From Rhipicephalus microplus (taxonomy: Eukaryota; Arthropoda; Arachnida; Ixodida; Ixodidae), in contig NC_134707.1 in the NCBI RefSeq assembly GCF_043290135.1, positions 141,051,319 through 141,115,318 of the forward strand: a stretch of 64,000 nucleotides of DNA, in the 5' to 3' direction. Of this stretch, positions 11,701 to 23,600 are shown piece by piece (positions within the stretch are counted from its first letter, which is position 1; every line of letters starts with the position of its first letter). Below the pieces are notes generated by a model, which worked only from the letters and a program-made list of their open reading frames with translations, searched no databases and had not been told where the DNA came from. A program made the translations under genes and the position numbers.

Positions 11701-14126
11701 GTTGAAGAGTTTTTACTTGCGAAGTCTGTCGTTGCGGAGTCTCAAATTGTAGAGTGTCTAGTCGTGGAGTTTCTAGTGGCGGAGTTTTCTAGTTGTGGAG
11801 TCTCTAGTTGTGGAGTTTCTAGTTGCGAAGTGTCTAGATATAGAGTTTCTAGTTGTAAAGTTTCTAGTTGTGGAGTTTGTAGTTGCGGAGTTTCTAGCTG
11901 TGGAGTTTCTTGTTGCGGGGTCTCTAGTTGTGCAGTCTCTAGTTGTGGACTCTCTTGCTGAAGAGTTCCTAGTTGGGGAGTTTCTAGTTGGGGAGTTTCT
12001 AGCTGTGGAGTTTCTTGTTGCGGAGTTTCTAGTTGCAGAGTTTCTAGTTGCGGACGTTCTAGTAGCGGAGTCTCTAGTTGTGGAGTTTCTAGTTGCGGAG
12101 TTTCTAGCTGTGGAGTTTCTAGTTGCGGAGTCTCTAGTTGTGCAGTCTCTAGTTGTGGAGTTTCTCGTTGTGGAGTTTCTAGTTGTGGAGTTTTTAGTTG
12201 TAAAGACTCTAGTTGTGGAGTTTCTAGTTGTGGAGTTTCTAGCTTTTTAGTTTCTAGTTGCGGAGTTTCTAGTTGCGGAGTTTCTAGTTGCACGTTTTAG
12301 CTGTGGTGTTTATAGTGGCGGAGTTTCTAGTTGCAGAGTTTCTAGTTGTGGAATCGGTCGTTGCGGAGTCTCAAGTGGTGGAGTGTCTAGTCGTGGAGAC
12401 TCTAGTTGCGGAGTTTTCTTTTTGTGGAGTCTCCAGTTGTGGAATTTCTAGTTGTAGAGTTTCTAGTTCTTGAGTTTCTAGTTGTGGAGTCTGTAGTTTT
12501 GGAGTATCTGGTTGTGGTGTTTCAAGTTGTGGAGTTTCTAGTTGTGGAGTTTCTAGTTGCGGAGTTTCTAGCTGTTGAGTTTCTAGTTGCCGAGTTTCTA
12601 GTTGCAAAGTCTCAAGTTGTGGAGTTTCTAGTTGTGGAGGTTCTAGTTGTGGAGTTTCTAGTTGCGGAGTTTCTAGCTGTGGAGTTTCTAGTTGCGGAGT
12701 CTCTAGTTGGCAGTCTCTGGTTGTGGAGTTTCTAGCTGTGGAGTTTTTAATTGCAGAGTTTCTAGTTGCATAGTTTCTAGTTGTAGAGTTTCTAGTTGTG
12801 GAGTTTTAGTTGCGGAGTTTCTAGTTGTGAAGATTCTAGTTGTGGAGTTTCTAGTTGTGGAGTTTCTAGTTGTGGAGTTTTTAGTTGCAGAGTTTCTAGT
12901 TGTGGAGTCTCTAATTGTTGAGTTTCTGGTTGTGGAGTTTCTAGTTGTGGAGTTTGTAGTTGTAGAGTCTGTAGTTGTGGAGTTTCTAGTTGTGGAGTTC
13001 CTAGTAATGGAGTCTCGAGTTGTGGAGTTTCTAGTTGCGGAGTTTCTAAGTGTGGAGTTTGTAGTTGTGGAATTTGTAGTTGTGGGGTATCTAGTTGCAG
13101 TGTTTGAAGTTGTGGAGTTTGTAGTTGGAGTTTCTAGGTGTGGAGTTTCTAGTTGCTGAGTTTCTAGTGGCCGAGTTTCTAGTTGCGAAGTCTCAAGTTG
13201 TGCAGTCTCTAGTTTTGAAGTTTCTAGTTGTGGATTTTCTAGTTGCGGAGTTTCTAGTTGCGGAGTTTCAAGTTGTGTAGTTTCTAGTTGGGGAGTTTCT
13301 ACTTAAGTTTATAGTTGTTTACTTTCTTGTTGCAGAGTTTCGAGTTGTAGAGTTTCAAGTTGTGGAGTTTCTAGTTCCGGAGTCTCTAGTTGTGGAGTTT
13401 CTAGTTGCGCAGTTTCTAGCTGTGGAGTTTCTAGTTGCGGAGTCTCTAGTTGTGCAGTCTCTAGTTGTGGAGTTTCTAGTTGCGGAGTTTCTAGTTGTGG
13501 AGTTTCTAGTTGTGGAGACTCTAGTTGTGAAGTTTCTAGTTGTGGAGTTTCTAGCTTTTGAGTTTCTAGTTGGAAGTTTCTAGTTGCGGTCTTTCTAGTT
13601 GCGGAATCTGTCGTTGCGGAGCCTCAAGTTGTGGATTGTCTAATCGTGGAGTTTCTAGTTGCGGAGTTTTCTTTTTGTGGAGTCACCAGTTGTGAGATTT
13701 CTAGTTCTAGAGTTTCTAGTTGCGAAGTTTCTAGTTGCGGAGTGTCTGGTGGTGGAGTTTCTAGTTCTGGAGTTTCTAGTTGTGGAGTCTGTAGTTGTGG
13801 AATTTGTAGTTGTGGAGTATCTGGTTGTGGTGTTTCAAGTTGTGGAGTTTCTATTTGTGGAGTTTCTAGTTGTGGAGTTTCTAGTTGTTGAGTTTCTAGT
13901 TGCCAAGTTTCTAGTTGCAAAGTCTCAAGTTGTGGAGTTTCTAGTTGTGGAGTTTCTAGTTGTGGAGTTTCTAGTTGCGGAGTTTCTAGTTGAGGAGTTT
14001 CTAGCTGTGGAGTTTCTAGTTGCGAAGTGTCTAGTTATAAAGTTTCTTGTTGTAAAGTTTCTAGTTGTGGAGTTTCTAGTTGCGGAGTTTCTAGCTGTGG
14101 AGTTTCTAGTTGCGGAGTCTCTAGTT

Positions 14127-14365
14127 GATTGATGATATGTGGGGTTTAACGTCTCAAAACCACCATATGATTATGAGAGACGCCGTAGTGGAGGGCTCCG
14201 GAAATTTCGACCACCTGGGGTTCTTTAACGTGCACCCAAATCTGATCACACCGGCCTACAACATTTCCGCCTCCATTGGAAATGCAGCCGCCGCCGCCGG
14301 GATTCGAACCCGCGACCTGCGGGTCAGCAGCCGAGTACCTTATCCACTTGACCACCGCAGCGGGG
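14127..14365 (-). mobile_element. tRNA-derived tick SINE, copy 2
   Basis: This 239 bp copy is almost identical to copy 1, including the diagnostic GATCACAC and TACCTTATCC. It lies 8603 bp downstream in the same flanking monomers, so it arose by duplication of the surrounding satellite block, not by a new insertion. Confidence 0.88.
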
Positions 14366-17300
14366 CAGTCTCTAGTTGTGCAGTCTCTAGTTGTGCAGTC
14401 TCTTGCTGTAGAGTTTCTAGTTGTGGAGCTTCTAGTTGGGAAGTTTCTAGCTTTGGAGTTTCTAGTTGCGGAGTTTCTTGTTGCAGAGTTTCTAGTTGCG
14501 GACGTTCTAGCTGTGGAGTTTCTAGTTGCAGAGTTTCTAGTTGCGGGCGCTCTAGCTGTGCAGTTTCTAGTTGCAGAGTTTCTAGTGGCGTAATTTTTAG
14601 TTGTGGAGTTTCTAGTTGTGGAGTTTTTAGTTGCGCAGTTTCTAGTTGTGGAGTTTGAAGTTGTGGAATTTATATGTGTGGAGTTTTTAGTTCTGCAGTT
14701 TAATGTTGTCGAGTTTCTAGTTGCAGAGTTTCCAGTAGTGGAGTTTCTAGTTGTGCAGTTTTTAGTTGTGGAGTCTCTAGTTAATGAGTCTCTTGTTGTG
14801 GAATTTCGAGTTTTGGAGTTTCTAGTTTTGGAGTTTGTACTTGCGGAGAGTCTGGTGGTGGAGTTTCTAGTTGTAGAGTTTCTAGTTGTGAAGTCTGTAG
14901 TTGCGGAGTCTCAAGTTGTAGAGTGTCTAGTCGTGGAGTTTCTAGTTGCGGAGTTTTCTAGTTGTGGAGTCTCTAGTTGTGGAGTTTCTAGTTGCAGAGT
15001 TTCTAGTTGCGGAGCCTGTCGTTGCGGAGTCTCAAGTTGTGGAGTGTCTAGTCGTGGAGTTTCTAGTTGCGAAGTTTTCTAGTTGGGGAGTTTCTAGTTG
15101 TGGAGTTTCTAGTTGCAGAGTTTCTAGTTGCGGAGTCTTTCATTGCGGAGACTCAAGTTGTAGAGTATGTAGTCGTGGAGTTTCTAGTTGCAGAGTTTTC
15201 TAGTTGAGGAGTCTCTAGTTGTGGAGTTTTTATTTGCGAAGTGTCTAGTTTTGGAGTTTCTAGCTGTAAAGTTTCTAGTTGTGGAGTTTCTACTTGCGGA
15301 GTTTTCTAGTTGTGGAGTCACTAGTTGTGGAGTTTCTAGTTGTGGAGTTTCTTGTTGCGGAGTTTCTAGTTGCAGAGTTTCTAGTTGCGGACGCTCTAGC
15401 TGTGGAGTTTCTAATTGCAGAGTTTCTAGTTGCATAGTTTCTAGTTGTAGAGTTTCTAGTTGTGGAGTTTTAGTTGCGGAGTTTCTAGTTGTGAAGATTC
15501 TAGTTGTGGAGTTTCTAGTTGTGGAGTTTCTAGTTGTGGAGTTTTTAGTTGCAGAGTTTCTAGTTGTGGAGTCTCTAATTGTTGAGTTTCTGGTTGTGGA
15601 GTTTCTAGTTGTGGAGTTTGTAGTTGTAGAGTCTGTAGTTGTGGAGTTTCTAGTTGTGGAGTTCCTAGTTATGGAGTCTCGAGTTGTGGAGTTTCTAGTT
15701 GCGGAGTTTCTAAATGTGGAGTTTCTAGTTGTGGAATTTGTAGTTGTGGAGTATCTTGTTGCGGTGTTTGAAGTTGTGGAGTTTGTAGTTGGAGTTTCTA
15801 GGTGTGGAGTTTCTAGTTGCTGAGTTTCTAGTGGCCGAGTTTCTAGTTGCGAAGTCTCAAGTTGTGCAGTCTCTAGTTTTGAAGTTTCTAGTTGTGGATT
15901 TTCTAGTTGCGGAGTTTCAAGTTGTGTAGTTTCTAGTTGGGGAGTTTCTACTTAAGTTTATAGTTGTGGATTTTCTTGTTGCAGAGTTTCGAGTTGCAGA
16001 GTTTCAAGTTGTGGAGTTTCTAGTTGCGGAGTCTCTAGTTGTGGAGTTTCTAGTTGCGGAGTTTCTAGCTGTGGAGTTTCTAGTTGCGGAGTCTCTAGTT
16101 GTGCAGTCTCTAGTTGTGGAGTTTCTAGTTGCGGAGTTTCTAGTTGTGGAGACTCTAGTTGTGGAGTTTCTAGTTGTGGAGTTTCTAGCTTTTGAGTTTC
16201 TATTTGGAAGTTTCTAGTTGCGGAGTTTCTAGTTGCGGAATCTGTCGTTGCGGAGCACCAAGTTGTGGAGTGTCTAATCGTGGAGTTTCTAGTTGCGGAG
16301 TTTTCTTTTTGTGGAGTCTCCAGTTGTGAGATTTCTAGTTGTATAGTTTCTAGTTGCGGAGTTTCTAGTTGCGGAGTATCTGGTGGTGGAGTTTCTAGTT
16401 CTGGAGTTTCTAGTTGTGGAGTCTGTAGTTGTGGAATTTGTAGTTGTGGAGTATCTGGTTGTGGAATTGCTAGTTGCAGAGTTTCTAGTTGCGGAGACTT
16501 TCGTAGCGGAGTCTCAAGTTGTAGAGTGTCTAGTCGTGAAATTTCGAGTTGCAGAGTTTTCTATTTGTGGAGTCTCTAGTTGTGGCGTTTCTAGTTGCGA
16601 AGTGTCTAGTTATGGATTTTGTAGTTGTAAAGTTTCTAGTTGTGGAGTTTCTAGTTGCAAGTTTCTAGCAGTGGAGTTTCTAGATGCGGAGTTTCTATTT
16701 GCAGAGTTTCTAGTTGCGGAGCCTGTCGTTGCGGAGTCTCAAGTTGTGGATTGTCTAGTCGTGGAGTTTCTAGTTGCGGAGTTTTCTAGTTGTGGAGTCT
16801 CTAGTTGTGGAGTTTCTAGTTGTGGAGTTTCTTGTTGCGGAGTTTCTAGTTGCAGCGTTTCTAGTTGCGGACGTTCTAGCTGTGAAGTTTCTAATTGCAG
16901 AGTTTCTAGTTGCATAGTTTCTAGTTGTAGAGTTTCTAGTTGTGGAGTTTTAGTTGCGGAGTTTCTAGTTGTGAAGATTGTAGTGTTGAGCTTCTAGTTG
17001 TGGAGTTTATAGTTGTGGAGTTTTTAGTTGTCGAGTTTCTAGTTGTGGAGTCTCTAATTGTTGAGTCTCTAGTTGTTGAGTCTCTTGTTGTGGAATTTCA
17101 AACTGTGGAGTTTCTAGTTGCGGAGTTTGTAGTTGCGGAGCGTCTGGTGGTGGAGTTTTTAGTTGTGGAGTTTCTAGTTGCGGAGTTTCTAGCTGTGGAG
17201 TTTCTAGTTGCGGAGTCTCTAGATGTGGAGTCTCTAGTTGTTGAGTTTCTAGTTGTGGAGTTTCTAGTTCTGGAGTTTCTAGTTGCAGAGTTTCTAGTTG

Positions 17301-17510
17301 CGAAGTCTGTCGTTGCGGAGTCTCCAGTTGCAGAGTGTCTAGTCGTGGAGTTTCTAGTGGCGGAGTTTTCTAGTTGTGGAGTCTCTAGTTGTGGAGTTTC
17401 TAGTTGCGAAGTGTCTAGTTATAGAGTTTCTAGTTGTAAAGTTTCTAGTTGTGGAGTTTCTAGTTGCGGAGTTTCTAGCTGTGGAGTTTCTAGTTGCGGA
17501 GTCTCTAGTT

Positions 17511-17749
17511 GATTGATGATATGTGGGGTTTAACGTCTCAAAACCACCATATGATTATGAGAGACGCCGTAGTGGAGGGCTCCGGAAATTTTGACCACCT
17601 GGGGTTCTTTAACGTGCACCCAAATCTGATCACACAGGCCTAACACATTTCCGCCTCCATTGGAAATGCAGCCGCCGCCGCCGGGATTCGAACCCGCGAC
17701 CTGCGGGTCAGCAGCCGAGTACCTTAGCCACTTGACCACCGCAGCGGGG
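17511..17749 (-). mobile_element. tRNA-derived tick SINE, copy 3
   Basis: This 239 bp copy shares GATCACAC with copies 1 and 2 but has ACCTTAGCC near the A box and a disturbed GGCCTAACACATT segment. The right flank is again CAGTCTCTAGTTGTGCAG. B and A boxes are intact on the minus strand. Confidence 0.87.
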
Positions 17750-20699
17750 CAGTCTCTAGTTGTGCAGTCTCTAGTTGTGCAGTCTCTTGCTGTAGAGTTT
17801 CTAGTTGTGGAGCTTCTAGTTGGGAAGTTTCTAGCTTTGGAGTTTCTAGTTGCGGAGTTTCTAGTTGCAGAGTTTCTAGTTGCGGACGTTCTAGCAGTGG
17901 AGTTTCTAGTTGCAGAGTTTCTAGCTGCGGGCGCTCTAGCTGTGCAGTTTCTAGTTGCAGAGTTTCTAGTGGCGTAGTTTCTAGTTGTGGAGTTTCTAGT
18001 TGTGGAGTTTTTAGTTGCGCAGTTTCTAGTTGTGGAGTTTGAAGCTGTGGAATTTATATGTGTGGAGTTTTTAGTTGTGCAGTTTAATGTTGTCGAGTTT
18101 CTAGTTAAAGAGTTTCCAGTAGTGGAGTTTCTAGTTGTGCAGTTTTTAGTTGTGGAGTCTCTAGTTAATGAGTCTCTTGTTGTGGAATTTCAAGTTTTGG
18201 AGTTTCTAGTTGCGGAGTTTGTAGTTGCGGAGAGTCTGGTGGTGGAGTTTCTAGTTGTGGAGTTTCTAGTTGCGGAGTTTCTAGCTGTGGAGTTTCTAGT
18301 GGCGGAGTCTCTAGATGTGGAGTCTCTAGTTGGGGAATTTCTAGTTGTGGAGTTTCTAGTTCTGGAGTTTCTAGCTGCAGAGTTTCTAGTTGCGAAGGCT
18401 GTCGTTGCGGAGTCTCAAGTTGTAGAGTGTCTAGTCGTGGAGTTTCTAGTTGCGGAGTTTTCTAGTTGTGGAATCTCTAGTTGTGGAGTTTCTAGTTGCA
18501 GAGTTTCTAGTTGCGGAGCCTGTCATTGCGGAGTCTCAAGTTGTGGAGTGTCTAGTCGTGGAGTTTCTAGTTGCGAAGTTTTCTAGTTGTGGAGTTTCTA
18601 GTTGTGGAGTTTCTAGTTGCAGAGTTTCTAGTTGCGGAGTCTTTCATTGCGGAGTCTCAAGTTGTAGAGTGTCTAGTCGTGGAGTTTCTAGTTGCAGAGT
18701 TTTCTAGTTGAAGAGTCTCTAGTTGTGGAGTTTTTAGTTGCGAAGTATCTAGTTTTGGAGTTTCTAGTTGTTAAGTTTCTAGTCGTGGAGTTTCTAGTTG
18801 CGGAGTTTTCTAGTTGTGGAGTCACTAGTTGTGGAGTTTCTAGTTGTGGAGTTTCTTGTTGCGGAGTTTCTAGTTGCAGAGTTTCTAGTTGCGGACGTTC
18901 TAGCTGTGGAGTTTCTAATTGCAGAGTTTCTAGTTGCATAGTTTCTAGTTGAAGAGTTTCTAGTTGTGGAGTTTTAGTTGCGGAGTTTCTAGTTGTGAAG
19001 ATTCTAGTTGTGGAGTTTCTAGTTGTGGAGTTTCTAGTTGTGGAGATTTTAGTTGCAGAGTTTCTAGTTGTGGAGTCTCTAATTGTTGAGTTTCTGGTTG
19101 TGGAGTTTCTAATTGTGGAGTTCCTAGTTATGGAGTCTCGAGTTGTGGAGTTTCTAGTTGCGGAGTTTCTAAATGTGGAGTTTCTAGTTGTGGAATTTGT
19201 AGTTGTGGAGTCTCTAGTTGCGGTGTTTGAAGTTGTGGAGTTTGTAGTTGGAGTTTCTAGGTGTGGAGTTTCTAGTTGCTGAGTTTCTAGTGGCCGAGTT
19301 TCTAGAGTCGAAGTCTCAAGTTGTGCAGTCTCTAGTTGTGGAGTTTCTAGTTGTGGAGTTTCAAGTTGTGGAGTTTCTTGTTGTAGAATTTCTACTTTTG
19401 AAGTTTCTAGTTGTGGATTTTCTAGTTGCGGAGTTTCTAGTTGCGGAGTTTCAAGTTGTGTAGTTTCTAGTTGGGGAGTTTCTACTTAAGTTTATAGTTG
19501 TGGATTTTCTTGTTGCAGAGTTTCGAGTTGCAGAGTTTCTAGTTGTGGAGTTTCTAGTGGTGGAGACTCTAGTTGTGGAGTTTCTAGTTGTGGAGTTCCT
19601 AGCTTTTGAGTTTCTAGTTGGAAGTTTCTAGTTGCGGAGTTTCTAGTTGCGGAATCTGTCGTTGCGGAGCCTCAACTTGTGGAGTGTCTAATCGTGGAGT
19701 TTCTAGTTGCGGAGTTTTCGTTTTGTGGAGTCTCCAGTTGTGGAATTTCTAGTTGTAGAGTTTCTAGCTGCGGAGTTTCTAGTTGCGGAGTGTCTGGTGG
19801 TGGAGTTTCTAGTTCTGGAGTTTCTAGTTGTGGAGTCTGTAGTTGTGGAATTTGTAGTTGTGGAGTATCTGGTTGCGGTGTTTCAAGTTGTGGAGTTTCT
19901 ATTTGTGGAATTTCTAGTTGTGGAGTTTCTAGTTGTTGAGTTTCTAGTTGTGGAATTTCTAGTTGCGGAGTTTCTAGTTGCGGAGTTTCTAGCTGTGGAA
20001 TTTCTAGTTGCACAGTCTCTAGTTGGCAGTCTCTAGTTGTGGAGTTTCTAGTTGTGGAGTTTCTAGCTGTGGAGTTTCTACTTGCGTAGGTTCTAGTTGC
20101 AGAGTTTCTAGTTGCGGAGCCTGTCGTTGCGGAGTCTCAAGTTGTGGAGTGTCTAGTCGTGGAGTTTCTAGTTGCGAAGTTTTCTAGTTGTGAAGTCGCT
20201 AGTTGTGGAGTTTCTAGTTGTGGAGTTTCTAGTTGTGGAATTGCTAGTTGCAGAGTTTCTAGTTGCGGAGACTTTCGTAGCGGAGTCTCAAGTTGTAGAG
20301 TGTCTAGTCGTGGAATTTCGAGTTGCAGAGTTTTCTAGTTGTGGAGTCTCTAGTTGTGGAGTTTCTAGTTGCGAAGTGTCTAGTTATGGAGTTTCTAGTT
20401 ATAAGTTTCAAGTTGTGGAGTTTCTAGTTACAAGTTTCTAGCTGTGGAGTTTCTAGATGCGGAGTTTCTATTTGCAGAGTTTCTAGTTGCGGAGCCTGTC
20501 GTTGCGGAGTCTCAAGTTGTGGATTGTCTAGTCGTGGAGTTTCTAGTTGCGGAGTTTTCTAGTTGTGGAGTCTCTAGTTGTTGAGTTTCTAGTTGTGGAG
20601 TTTCTTGTTGCGGAGTTTCTAGTTGCAGAGTTTCTAGTTGCGGACGTTCTAGCTGTGGAGTTTCAAATTGCAGAGTTTCTAGTTGCATAGTTTCTAGTT

Positions 20700-23600
20700 G
20701 TAGAAATTCTAGTTGTCGAGTTTTTAGTTGCGGAGTTTCTAGTTGTGAAGATTCTAGTGTTGAGCTTCTAAATGTGGAGTTCATAGTTGTGGAGTTTTTA
20801 GTTGCAGAGTTTCTAGTTGTGGAGTCTCTGATTGTTGAGTCTCTGGTTGTGGAATTTCTAGTTGTGGAGTTTCTAGTTGTGGAGTTTCTAGTTGCGGATT
20901 TTCTAGTAGCGGAGTTTCTGGTGTCGAAGTTTCTAGTTGTGGAAATTGTAGTTGTGGAGTCTGTAGTTTTGGAGTTTCTAGTTGTGGAGTTCCTAGTTAT
21001 AGAGTCTCAAGTTGTGGAGTATCTAGTTGCGGAGTTTCTAGTTGCAGAGTTTTCTAGTTGTGGAGTCTCTAGTTGTGGAGTTTCTAGTTCCGAAGTGTCT
21101 AGTGATGGAGTTTCTAGTTGTAAAGTTTCTAGTCGTGGAGTTTCTAGTTGCGGAGTTTTCTAGTTGTGGAGTCACTAGTTGTGGAGTTTCTAGTTGTGGA
21201 GTTTCTTGTTGCGGAGTTTCTAGTTGCAGAGTTTCTAGTTGCGGACGTTCTAGCTGTGGAGTTTCTAGTTGCAGAGTTTCTAGTTGCATAGTTTCTAGTT
21301 GTAGAGTTTCTAGTTGTGGAGTTTTAGTTGCGGAGTTTCTAGTTGTGAAGATTCTAGTTGTGGAGTTTCTAGTTGTGGAGTTTCTAGTTGTGGAGTTTTT
21401 AGTTGCAGAGTTTCTAGTTGTGGAGTCTCTAATTGTTGAGTTTCTGGTTGTGGAGTTTCTAGTTGTGGAGTTTGTAGTTGTAGAGTCTGTAGTTGTGGAG
21501 TTTCTAGTTGTGGAGTTCCTAGTTATGGAGTCTCGAGTTGTGGAGTATCTAGTTGCGGAGTTTCTAAATGTGGAGTTTCTAGTTGTGGAATTTGTAGTTG
21601 TGGAGTATCTAGTTGCAGTGTTTGAAGTTGTGGAGTTTGTAGTTGGAGTTTCTAGGTGTGGAGTTTCTAGTTGTTGAGTTTCTAGTGGCCGAGTTTCTAG
21701 TTGCGAAGTCTCAAGTTGTGCAGTCTGTAGTTGTGGAGTTTCTAGTTGTGGAGTTTCAAGTTGTGGAGTTTCTTGTTGTAGAGTTTCTAGTTTTGAAGTT
21801 TCTAGTTGTGGATTTTCTAGTTGCGGAGTTTCTAGTTGCGGAGTTTCAAGTTGTGTAGTTTCTAGTTGGGGAGTTTCTACTTAAGTTTATAGTTGTGGAT
21901 TTTCTTGTTGCAGAGTTTCGAGTTGCAGAGTTTCAAGTTGTGGAGTCTCTAGTTGCGGAGTCTCTAGTTGTGGAGTTTCTAGTTGCGGAGTTTCTAGCTG
22001 TGGAGTTTCTAGTTGTGGAGTCTCTAGTTGTGCAGTCTCTAGTTGTGGAGTTTCTAGTTGCGGAGTTTCTAGTTGTGGAGTTTCTAGTTCTGGAGACTCT
22101 AGTTGCGGAGTTTCTAGTTGTGGAGTTTCTAGCTTTTTAGTTTCAAGTTGGAAGTTTCTAGTTGCGGAGTTTCTAGTTGCGGAATCTGTCGTTGCGGAGT
22201 CTCAAGTTGTGGAGTGTCTAATCGTGGAGTTTCTAGTTGCGGAGTTTTCTTTTTGTGGAGTCTCCAGTTGTGGAATTTCTAGTTGCAGAGTTTCTAGTGG
22301 CGGAGTTTCTAGTTGCAGAGTGTCTGGTGGTGGAGTTTCTAGTTCTGGAGTTTCTAGTTGTGGAGTCTGTAGTTGTGGAATTTGTAGTTGTGGAGTATCT
22401 GGTGGTGGTGTTTCAAGTTGTGGAGTTTCTATTTGTGGAGTTTCTAGTTGTGGAGTTTCTAGTTGTTGAGTTTCTAGTTGCCGAGTTTCTAGTTGCAAAG
22501 TCTCAAGTTGTGGAGTTTCTAGTTGTGGAGTTTCTAGTTGCGGAGTTTCTAGCTGTGGAGCTTCTAGTTGCACAGTCTCTAGTTGGCAGTCTCTAGTTGT
22601 GGAGTTTCTAGTTGTGGAGTTTCTAGCTGTGGAGTTTCTACTTGCGTAGGTTCTAGTTGCAGAGTTTCTAGTTGCGGAGGCTGTCGTTGCGGAGTCTCAA
22701 GTTGTGGAGTGTCTAGTCGTGGAGTTTCTAGTTGCGAAGTTTTCTAGTTGTGGAGTCTCTAGTTGTGGAGTTTCTAGTTGTGGAGTTTCTAGTTGTGGAA
22801 TTGCTAGTTGCAGAGTTTCTAGTTGCGGAGACTTTCGTAGCGGAGCCTCAAGTTGTAGAGTGTCTAGTCGTGGAATTTCGAGTTGCAGAGTTTTCTAGTT
22901 GTGGAGTCTCTAGTTGTGGAGTTTCTAGTTGCGAAGTGTCTAGTTATGGAGTTTCTAGTTGTAAAGTTTCTAGTTGTGGAGTTTCTAGTAGCAAGTTTCT
23001 AGCTGTGGAGTTTCTAGATGCGGAGTTTCTATTTGCAGAGTTTCTAGTTGCGTAGCCTGTCGTTGCGGAGTCTCAAGTTGTGGATTGTCTAGTCGTGGAG
23101 TTTCTAGTTGCGGAGTTTTCTAGTTGTGGAGTCTCTAGTTGTGGAGTTTCTAGTTGTGGAGTTTCTTGTTGCGGAGTTTCTAGTTGCAGAGTTTCTAGTT
23201 GCGGACGTTCTAGCTGTGGAGTTTCTAATTGCAGAGTTTCTAGTTGCATAGTTTCTAGTTGTAGAGTTTCTAGTTGTGGAGTTTTTAGTTGCGGAGTTTC
23301 TAGTTGTGAAGATTCTTGTGTTGAGCTTCTTGTTGTGGAGTTTATAGTTGTGGAGTTTTAGTTGCAGAGTTTCTAGTTGTGGAGTCTCTGATTGTTGAGT
23401 CTCTGGTTGTGGAATTTCTAGTTGTGGAGTCTCTAGTTGTGGAGTTTCTAGTTGCGAAGTGTCTAGTTATGGAGTTTCTAGTTGTAAAGTTTCTAGTGGT
23501 GGAGTTTCTAGTTGCGGAATTTTCTAGTTATGGAGTCACTTGTTGTGGAGTTTCTAGTTGTGGAGTTTCTTGTTGCGGAGTTTCTAGTTGCAGAGTTTCT

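Larger units (their letters stand above)
19..14865 (+). repeat. About 6 kb satellite block duplicated at 8.6-8.9 kb offset
   Basis: About 19-6260 recurs at about 8904-14865 in the same orientation. The offset steps from 8885 (near 0.7 kb) to 8810 (1.1-1.6 kb), 8587-8588 (2-4 kb) and 8603 (5.5-6.2 kb), showing small gains and losses in between. A second pairing, about 6255-7480 with about 8530-9720 (offset 2275), fills the gap between the two copies. Boundaries are approximate. Confidence 0.75.
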
